Source: Anas platyrhynchos
Taxonomy: Eukaryota; Chordata; Aves; Anseriformes; Anatidae
Direction: 5' to 3'
Length of the DNA: 64,000 nucleotides
NCBI RefSeq assembly: GCF_047663525.1
Contig: NC_092621.1
Location: 12,225,001-12,289,000, forward strand
The translations under genes were made by a program, and so were the position numbers. The first letter of the stretch is position 1. Every line of letters begins with the position of its first letter. Under the pieces are notes generated by a model. The model searched no databases and was not told where the DNA came from. It saw nothing but the letters and a program-made list of their open reading frames with translations. Positions 38,482 through 64,000 of the stretch are shown here, piece by piece.

Positions 38482-38631
38482 GGCGAGGCCCGGCAGGGCT
38501 CACCGGGCTCTATCGCGATCTATCGGGATCTATCGCGATCTACCGGGGCGGGGCGACCGCGGCATGAGGCAGCGGGAGCGGTTCCGGGGCTGGCGGAAGG
38601 GCGGGCGGGCAGCGCCGCGGTGCATCCTAAG
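38482..38631. promoter_or_regulatory. RAD1-BRIX1 bidirectional promoter with TATCGCGATC repeats
   Basis: The two start codons face away from each other across 150 GC-rich, CpG-rich bases, so both 5' ends and the core promoter must fit here or overlap the first exons. From 38511 to 38544 a 10-base unit (tatcgcgatc, tatcgggatc, tatcgcgatc, then a decayed taccgggg) is repeated head to tail. Its TCGCGA core is palindromic and recalls the TCTCGCGAGA element common at TATA-less housekeeping and bidirectional promoters, but the flanking bases differ. No TATA box is seen. CpG richness extends through both first exons, about 38.29-38.93 kb. Confidence 0.8.
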
Positions 38632-41600
38632 ATGGCGGCGGCCAAGAGGAAAGGTGGCGCGGCGGCGGGCGCCCGGCCCAAGAAGCGAGCCAAGGGGAGC
38701 CCCGGCGAGCCTGAGGCGGCTGCCGACGCCAAGCCCGGCCCGCAGGAGTACAGCATCCCGGCTCCGGTGTCTCAGGTGTGGTGGTTGGGGTCGGCGTGGC
38801 ACACGGCTGGGAGGAGGCGGCTCCGAGCTCTGCGGAGCAACGTGGTGCCGGGGACCGAGTGGTGTGGTGGTTGGGGTCGGGGTCGGGGGGGTTGGGGGGA
38901 CGGGGACCCGGCTGGTGTGTGAGGGGGGAAAGGCGTGTTCCTGGCTTTATAATCCTTGCATGCACAAAAGCAAGAATTTTAAATTACATGATATATACAT
39001 AGCATATATATTCTGTAATTCTGTTATATACGAAGGGCCAGATAAATACCATGCATGTTTCATGTCGGGATCATCCCGAGCAGGCTTCAAAATCAGCCTT
39101 TTAGTTAGTTTAAAAGAAAGCCCAGAAGCATGTGGGTGCCTGAGACCTCCTCTCTTCCTCGTGGCTGAGCTTTCCTGTGCCCAGGCTGTAGCTCAGTTCA
39201 TTTCCTAAAGGAGGAGGAGCTTCAGATTAATGCTTTCGGACTAAGTATTGCACAGGGTTTTGTTAATACTTATATGATTTGTAGTTAAAAATCTTACCCA
39301 TAGGGACTTTGTGAAGTGTTAATGATAGCAGTAGTTCATGTGAAAACATGTTTCAGCGCTTTTGCAAAGTGAGAGGTTCTGTGCATGAGTCAAGATGGTA
39401 ACATATGGTCTTACTCTGCTTTTCTGTTACTACAGTTCAAACATTTGCTCTGTGGTTGTAGCTTTAAGAAGCTCACTTCTTGTGATTTTTTTTTTTTCCC
39501 TAGGGTAAATGGAAGAACAAGGAACGGGTGCTTATTTTCTCCTCTCGTGGAATTAATTTCAGAACAAGGCACCTAATGCAAGACTTAAGAACGCTGATGC
39601 CTCACTCTAAAGCAGGTAGGGCTGGGCATCATTCCTAATGCATATTCAGAGTCGTTTTAAACCAAGCACTTCCAATATCCTGTTCTTTTTAAGATGTTGT
39701 ATGCAGCTGTTCTGATGGAACTGTGGCCTCTTATTCTAAAAAAAATAAATATATAAAAAATAAATAAATTTGAGCAAATACAGCAAATGTTGTGTCATAG
39801 TACTCTGGGAAACAACGCCTATGGTTTCTGTCTTGTAAGGATACTTTTTTGCTTTACCAATCTATTGTAGAACATGTCTGGAAAAACTTGATAGTTATGC
39901 ATCTTTCGTTTACAGCTAGTAAAAAATTATGCAGACTGATTAAAAAAAAATTACTTGTGTTAAATCAGTGTACAAGCCTTCTCAATGTTGTTTTTGTCTT
40001 CCAGATACTAAAATGGATCGCAAAGACAAGTTGTTTGTAATTAATGAGGTAATTCAGGATTTAAGTAGTGCTTCCTTTTAATTTTCTGTAGAAATTTAAC
40101 ACACAAGAAAAAGGCAGCCAAGATCAAAGGATCTTGTACTAGTTAAGGGAGTTGTGTAACTGCAAAAGTGAAAACTGTTTATACTGAAAAAGTGTTACTG
40201 ATAAAATGGGAAGTTGACTTGTGATTAATAAAACATTTAAATACAGTCTTTTTGCCATGGAGATAGAAAACAGAATATGCCGTTCTGTATAGGTAATGGA
40301 TGTATTACAGTTTATATTTTAAGAAATCAAGGAATAAATACCCAAGCAGGCCAAATGGCTTAGTAAGATACTGGTAGTGCTGAAACTAGAACCTAATGTT
40401 ACAACTCCTGCTCTAATGTTCATATTCTGGAGAGCGTATCAGGTTGCTTTTAGCTGTAGGAGAGTTATTACTTCTGGTAATAAGGATTTTATATTTTTTA
40501 ACAAAACAAGTGCTTGAAACTTGATTTGGGGGTCAGTAAGTGTAATTTGTTAAAATGAGACAAATAATGAGCTTTTTAACTTTTATTTTGGGAGGAGGAA
40601 TGATGTTGGAAATGGATATGGAAACATAGAAAGCTTTTGAAAATGTCTTCACAAAGCATTGTAAATAACTGATTTGATATATCTTGTTTAGGTGTGTGAA
40701 ATGAAAAACTGCAATAAGTGCATCTTCTTTGAAGCCAAAAAGAAACAAGATCTCTATGTGTGGTAAGTAATTCTATGTTTTCCTCATGTTTCTATAGATA
40801 ATTGGTGATGCTTCTGTCTGTAGTTTGTTACTGTAATAGTGTGGATACATGAACTAGTGTTGCTTAGTTAAATTTGAAATAATCTTATGTTTCTGCTGTA
40901 GGTAGTGCAAGCTTAAAACACATGACTGGTTTTCATACTGCTTATGGAAACATTTTTACAAAATTGTTCAGAAAGCAAGTATGCACAAATATCTTGAAGG
41001 AACTTGATACTGCTATAAAAGTGATTGAAATTACTTCAATGCAGAAATAATTTGTTGGAGTGTACTGTAGAAATCCAGTGTATCTTTCTGTCTCCTACTA
41101 ACATTTTGCTTTTTTCTTTCCCACTGCCTTTCCTGTGCAGGCTTTCAAATACACCACAGGGACCATCAGCTAAATTCTTAGTGCAGAACAGTAAGTTGGT
41201 TGCTATTATTGTTTTTAGACTCTTACTTTCTTGCCTGAATGGCTTTCTTTAAGTACTAAAATGATCTTTTTAAAAAAATCACTAGTTCACACACTGGCTG
41301 AATTGAAGATGACAGGAAACTGCTTGAGAGGCTCACGGCCCCTTTTGTCTTTTGATCCAGTAAGTACAAGTTTTATATTTAATTGATTGTGTTCATTTTC
41401 TTTACATGACTGTTGTATTTAATCATGTATATAAAACTACTCTTTTCCTTTTTAGACATTTGACAAGGAGCCACACTATGCCCTGCTAAAAGAATTGTTT
41501 ATTCAGGTCAGTCTTTAGCTTAGAAATCGTCTTTGGCAACTTACTTTAAAATCTTTTTTTTTTTTTTTCCACGTTAATTTTACACTTCTGTATTTGCAGA

Positions 41601-43097
41601 AAATCTTAAGAGGATTAGAGTCACTCTCAGTCCCTGGGATTCTTTTTCTTAAGTTTCTTTTATGTAACCTGGGATTGGAATCTTAAAAACGTAAAATGAA
41701 ATAAAGCTATTTATGTTTGGCCTCTTACAATTAGATATTTAGAAGTACTGTCTTTTATTACAGATATTTAGTACGCCACAGTATCACCCGAAAAGCCAGC
41801 CTTTTGTAGATCATGTTTTCACATTCACCATTACAGACAATAGGATCTGGTTTCGGAATTACCAGGTTAGTGGTCTCTTAGCTCTTTCACTGGTGCTTAG
41901 TGGAGTAACTTCATGTCAATTACAATAATTAATTAAAATTAATTATTTACATTAATTGTGCAAGCAATGGGCATTGGCATATTTTGATAAAATAACTTCA
42001 AACTTTCTATACATGTGGAGATAATTTCAGTTTTGTCAAGTTAAGCTTATGCTCTCTTAGTTGTGTTTTTTTGATGAGTGTTTTGGTAAGAGGAGGTAGT
42101 AGGTAGCCAAAGCCTTCACTTGTCTTTTAACTTGAATTCACACTTTGGCCTAAAGTATGCTGGCACTTCTTTTCTAAAGGAAGAATTCACAAATGCGTAG
42201 TATTCTGAAGTGCTTGCTTGAACGTGTAAGAACTTCTTTATATACAGAACTTTGCTTGTAGAAGTCTAGCTTACCAAATTCAGTGGCATCATATCTTGGA
42301 TTTAAATTGTTACGCATCACCGTGTGTGAAGTGTGTATATGTTGTTTGTATACATTGACTAAATCTATGAGAAATAAAGAGAATATTCTTTTACTGCAGA
42401 TAATTGAAGAGGATGCATCTCTAGTAGAAATTGGGCCTCGTTTTGTCCTGAACCTCATAAAAATCTTCCAGGGTAGCTTTGGAGGACCAACTTTATATGA
42501 AAATCCCTATTATCAGTCCCCAAATATGGTAAGCAGCCTTGTCTTTGTTTTCTCTTTAGCAGTTAATTTGAAGATTGCAATCCCTCTATCTCAAGCCACA
42601 TATGCCCTGGACCTCTTTGTAGGAAAGAGTGCGCTAACTAATCATAGTTTGAGAACAGAGTAATTGTGCAAAAATTGAATGCAAAGTTTTTGTCAGTGGA
42701 AAGATGACATATTGTGGATTTTTTGCAATTAAGCAGAGAAATCCCCACCTGTTGTTACAATACCTTATGATTTCTTCCATCTTGCTTGTTTGACATCTGT
42801 TTTAATTAAAATTCTCATTTTTAATAGCATCGACGGTTGATAAGGTTGTCAATGGCTGCTAAATTTAGAGAGAAAAATCAAGTGAAGGAAGTACAAAAGC
42901 TTAAGAAAAAGGAGAGTAAGATGCTTATTGAAGAAGATCCCACCGAAGTGGTCTTTGAAACTCCAGCTGAAGAAAAACCAGTGGAAATACAGCTTGTGAA
43001 ACCGGAGTCGAAGGCAATTGTAAAAGATAAGAGGAAACCACGCAAAATTGAGAGGAAGAGGCAAAAAAAGCTTTTCAGAACCGAAGCAAAAGCCTAA
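38632..43097 (+). CDS. BRIX1: BRIX1, ribosome biogenesis protein, complete
   Basis: BRIX1 is a nucleolar assembly factor for the 60S ribosomal subunit and carries the Brix (sigma70-like RNA-binding) domain. Ten exons: 38632-38775, 39504-39615, 40005-40048, 40692-40762, 41141-41190, 41286-41359, 41456-41506, 41764-41865, 42400-42528, 42828-43097. All splice in frame and give 348 residues, close to the human length of about 353. The start is the ATG in a good context at 38632 (MAAAKRKGGAAAGARPKKRA). The Brix domain runs from about residue 50 (RVLIFSSRGINFRTRHLMQD) through FVINEVCEMKNCNKCIFFEA to GPRFVLNLIKIFQGSFGGPT. A lysine-rich tail follows (RKIERKRQKKLFRTEAKA). It shares its promoter with RAD1. 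The amino-terminal basic segment is alanine- and glycine-rich compared with mammals. Confidence 0.98.
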
Positions 43098-43105
43098 AAG
43101 TTACA

Positions 43106-43111
43106 AATAAA
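43106..43111 (+). terminator. BRIX1: BRIX1 polyadenylation signal
   Basis: An AATAAA only nine bases after the BRIX1 stop. Other AT-rich candidates follow within 150 bases, so the site actually used may be further downstream. Confidence 0.5.
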
Positions 43112-44140
43112 GAAACTAAACAGACTTCAGTCATCTTTTAGTCTGGTATAGCTATATTATGTATATTTCTTAGCTATATTGACATAATATTGTAAATACT
43201 TGTGTTTTTTTTTACAAGTAAAGCTAATTAGACTTCAGTTTTAATTAAACGAAATACCAGTTTCTTCATTGGGGTTCAGTTTTTACTTTTTTTTTTGTCT
43301 TTTCTTTGAGCTGACTCTGGATTTTGAAAAACATGGCAATGGGGAAGGGGAAATAAGGAACTCCAAGTATTTCTGCTTTTGGTAATTGGTCTTACATTCA
43401 AATACCTCTGGGAAACAACATGTAACACATACAAGGAATAAAAGTAACCGGGTTGTCACTGCTGGTTATCCGTAATGGGAATTTGAAAGATAGCTTTGCT
43501 AGTCCTTCACAGCAGCAGATAATCCTTTGTAAAGTTTTAATTCTACAGGCATCGTCTGACTGGAGAATGAAAAAAAAATAAACATGAACAAAAACCGAAT
43601 GAAAACAAAACAAAAACCTTACTTACTTCTTGTGCCTGTGGTAACTCCTGTATAACATTCTTATGACCTGAACTATCCTGCTGGGGAGAAACAGGCAAAC
43701 ATAAGATTCTAGTTTTTTATGCCAAATTAATTGCAAGTACCTTATAGGTAAGAGGCAGTAGCTGGACTGAGTACCAAAAACATGTGGCTATGTTAGCCTG
43801 AAATATATCTAACTACCTGTGATTATTATAAGAACACTGCTTTTAAGCACTGATTATGCATAAGAATGCACAATTCTGTTACAGAGTTGTACACAGAGAC
43901 AAATTTTTTGGTACAAAAATTGCTGTTGAGTTGGTTTAGTTGTATATACTATTTAGGTTTTGTTTCTCAAAGTTAGCCATGGAGATTTTTCCATATAAAA
44001 GTTTTAAAAATGTTTCCAGTAGTGCTTAAAAGTTGTTAACTTCACACTGCAGCTTTGAAGCACCGTTTGATTTGGGGTTGTACTTTTGGGGTTGTAGCTT
44101 TCGGGCAGCGATCAGTGAGGCTGCCTGTTTGGCAGGCAGC
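43112..44140. other. BRIX1-DNAJC21 intergenic spacer
   Basis: About 1 kb of AT-rich sequence between the BRIX1 3' end and the CpG-rich DNAJC21 promoter. No coding exon, RNA gene or recognisable transposon is seen. The open frame at 43398-43613 on the - strand resembles nothing I know. Confidence 0.7.
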
Positions 44141-44434
44141 TCCTCGTGAGGGAGCTGCAGGCTGCCACGAGCCCTCCCCTCAGCCTGCTGTGCTCGGGGC
44201 TGACCAAACCCAGCCCCCTCAACCTCTCCCGCACTTTACCCTGCAGCCTCCCACCCCTTCCACGCCCTCAGCACGGCTGGGCAGGGCGATGCGAGGAGCT
44301 CTGCGGGGCTCCTCCTCCTCGCTGCTCGGGCTCCTTATGGCTCCACCGGCTCCTCCTCCTCCTGCTCCGCCCGTTCTGCCGGCCGGCCGGCGCTCCCCGC
44401 AGCCGTCCCCTGCCCGCCCCGCGTCCCCTGCGCC
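44141..44434 (+). promoter_or_regulatory. DNAJC21: DNAJC21 CpG-rich promoter region
   Basis: Base composition shifts abruptly to GC and CpG from about 44.14 kb, peaks around the start codon (including ggccggccgg) and falls off near 44.78 kb within intron 1. This is a typical CpG-island promoter of a housekeeping gene. No TATA box is evident. The many open frames here are composition artefacts. Confidence 0.65.
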
Positions 44435-58817
<14,383 letters not shown>

Positions 58818-59134
58818 AACTTAGATACAGTGACAGTCTCTGGAATCATACATAAAAAATCTCCCAAAATGGAGAAGTGTGCATTGCCTGTATTTTGAGG
58901 TAAACAGAGCAGGCAACTCCAACTTTGGAAGAAGGAAGGAAAAAAATGTAACAAAAGGAACGTTATCTTGTGAAGCAACCTGTGCTTTCGTTTGTTTTTA
59001 CCAGCCGTTCTTTACTGACTGAATTTGGCTTACCCTTCCAGCAGATTTCATGCTGAAGGGGAAAAAATAGTGTTTTAAAGCTAGTTGCCTTGCATTCTTG
59101 TTGAAACTTGCATGGATGCAACCTATGCAGAAGG

Positions 59135-59140
59135 AATAAA
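59135..59140 (+). terminator. DNAJC21: DNAJC21 polyadenylation signal candidate
   Basis: An AATAAA about 320 bases after the stop. A second, at 60426-60431, sits in an AT-rich palindromic stretch and would give a 1.6-kb 3' untranslated region. Both are plausible; the order of use is unknown. Confidence 0.55.
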
Positions 59141-61044
59141 TTATTTTAACATGTTGCTATTTTTTTTGAGAGAAAACTGATTTAAGAATGGACTCTGCTG
59201 CTTTGATCATCTGTTAAAGATGAAATATGAACCAGGGCAAGGGGAAAAAACAGGCTTTTCTGCCATCCTCAATGGCCTTTTCAAACTAATTAGCAGACAA
59301 AAGAGAAAAGAGTAAGATGACAAAGCTGGTTAATCGCGGCTTTGGCAGTCCCTATTAGTTCTGTATGTGTGCCTGCATGCCAGGTGTGTGTGAGAGGGAC
59401 AAAAAACCTTGCTGGAGTAAGTGGGGAGGAGGGGGATGAAAACTGAGAAGTTGGTGTTAATGTATGTGAGGTGAGCTGCATGTGGGAAGTCTGTCCCTCA
59501 GCACGTTTAACTTACGTATTCCTATTTGACTGGGGAATGGTGTGAATTAGAGACACCTGTCTACATTTTTTCTTTTGATTTCTAATGAAAAACAAAATGT
59601 GAGCTGGTATGCCTCTGTTTAAATGCATAATCTGCTTCAACTTGAATAGCACTTAAAAAAAAAAAAAGTGAGACAAACACCTGATTTTGGAGTGTAAGTG
59701 TAGGAAAGAACTTTACAAATCAAATTGTGAATGCAGTTAGAGAATGCAATGCTCAGGGAGGGCTGGGGCTCTAGTCTGATAGTAAACCCTGAGAGTTGAT
59801 AAAAGCAATGATCTTGCCTTATCCAAGTTGCTCTAACATTTCAGCTCATCAGACAAAATTGCAGAACACAGTACCATTGTTGGGGTAAGAAATTATTCAA
59901 ATGTTACAATTTGAACCAAAGTAAAATGACTAATGTACAGTTCTTGCTAACAGCCAGCAATTATACTTTTTTTTTCTTGAGAGTGAGAGAGGTAATGAAC
60001 TTCTTTTTTTTCCCAAAAAGTGGTTATGTAAGACATGCTGCACCTTATTTCCCCAGCCAGATTTTGCATCTTGCTAAATGACTAATTGGTGTGCTGTGCA
60101 ATCCTAAAAGCAGCAGGAGGAAAATAAAAGCATTTTTGGAGAGGATGATGACTGGATTAGAGCCCCATATAAAAAAGAATTAGTGTAATTAGAACCTTTA
60201 CAATTAGTGTGCACAGATATTTTTTTTTGTGCTTTCAGTGTGCACAAATTACAGTGCTTCCTTGTAGTAAGGGTAAACACTTTTAGCACTGTTTGAAAGC
60301 TGCACTTATGTTCTCCTCAGAGTGGTTCCTAGCCCAAATAACTGTGTGAAATCTCTCATTGTGGGACTGAGGGTGAGACTTAAACCCTGCACTGTTACCT
60401 TTGAGTTAATTATTTTTCTTATTTAAATAAAGTCGAATACTTCATCACTGTCTGTCTTTACAAATGTTCCTGAGCATTGAGTGTAAGAGGGAAGGTTGTG
60501 GTGGCTGTGGGGGTGACCACAGTGGAAGATGGTCAGGGACTACTCTGCACTGGTCACAGCTGGCTCTGCAACAGTCCCACCACATGCTCAGTTAAGCGGG
60601 AGTTTGTGTTGCCTCTGTGAAAACAGCAAATGCTGTGAGACACAGGAACAAGGCCATAGCAGCAAGAGGCACTCCATGGTGGTACCTGTAACACCTCCAG
60701 AGTGACGGTAGCCTGGTGGAGGACCTGTGCTGGTGCATAGGAAACAAGTGAGACAGAGAGAGCAGCAGAAGAAAAGAGTAAGGAACAAAGAGCATCAGAA
60801 TGAAACCATTCTGTCCTAGTGTCACATGTCGCATTGTTAAAGACAACTGTAGTACTGAAGAGTATTTTTACAAAACAGATTAGAGGCATTATTTGAAGTC
60901 TGGCTCTGTCAGCATCATTAAGACTACTCCTACACATTTTATCTTCAAACTATGATACTTCTTGTCCTGTGTAGATTAGTGCTGAGTCTGGATGGCAAGT
61001 ATGGATTCATTCAATTGCATCTCGTGTACAGAAATAAGTCGAGT

Positions 61045-63868
<2,824 letters not shown>

Positions 63869-64000
63869 TCAAAGGAAAAATCCGGAGAAACCTCCATCAC
63901 TTTCTCACATTTTACAATATGGCTTCTTTCTATTTTCATTCAATTTTTGCTGATTTTCATTACACTGCAACCATACCTTGAATCAACTATTGTAGAAAGA

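Noticed and set aside
38291-39208. 305-codon + strand open frame over the RAD1/BRIX1 promoter
   Set aside because: It runs antisense through RAD1 exon 1, then through BRIX1 exon 1 in another frame and into intron 1. GC-rich composition explains the lack of stops.

Overview
This is a window of bird nuclear DNA. Genes are split into short exons with GT/AG introns, intergenic DNA is sparse, and the interspersed repeats are CR1 LINEs plus two retroviral solo LTRs of an avian type. Five genes are recognisable from their translated exons: RAI14 (3' part), RAD1, BRIX1, DNAJC21 and AGXT2 (3' part). The order RAI14-RAD1-BRIX1-DNAJC21-AGXT2 matches human 5p13, whose counterpart in birds lies on the Z chromosome. 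Z linkage and the exact species are inferences.

Layout. 1-20.2 kb: RAI14 on the + strand, 15 coding exons from the ankyrin repeats to the stop codon; the first exon or exons lie upstream of the window. Two old CR1 fragments and a 63-bp tandem duplication sit in its introns. 20.2-34.4 kb: a long gene-poor interval with a 5'-truncated CR1, a GC-richer block (about 24-29.5 kb), a perfect hairpin, and two coding-like stretches I could not identify. I recognise no TTC23L exons here, although that gene lies between RAI14 and RAD1 in mammals. 34.5-38.5 kb: RAD1 on the - strand, complete in 5 coding exons. 38.5-38.6 kb: a GC-rich head-to-head promoter only 150 bp long, carrying 10-bp repeats with a TCGCGA core. 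38.6-43.1 kb: BRIX1 on the + strand, complete in 10 exons. 44.4-58.8 kb: DNAJC21 on the + strand, complete in 12 exons, with a CpG-rich start. Its intron 2 holds a sense solo LTR and a long antisense CR1 fragment; its intron 4 holds an antisense solo LTR. Both LTRs have 5-bp target-site duplications. 61.0-63.9 kb: the last five exons of AGXT2 on the - strand, tail-to-tail with DNAJC21.

The genes do not form a pathway. RAI14 is an actin-associated ankyrin/coiled-coil protein, RAD1 a subunit of the 9-1-1 checkpoint clamp, BRIX1 and DNAJC21 both act in 60S ribosome biogenesis, and AGXT2 is a mitochondrial aminotransferase. RAD1 and BRIX1 probably share promoter elements. I found no convincing new biological system. 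The most useful leads are the repeat-bearing bidirectional promoter, the apparent absence of TTC23L, the two unidentified coding-like stretches at 31.7 and 33.0 kb, and the LTRs with their duplications.
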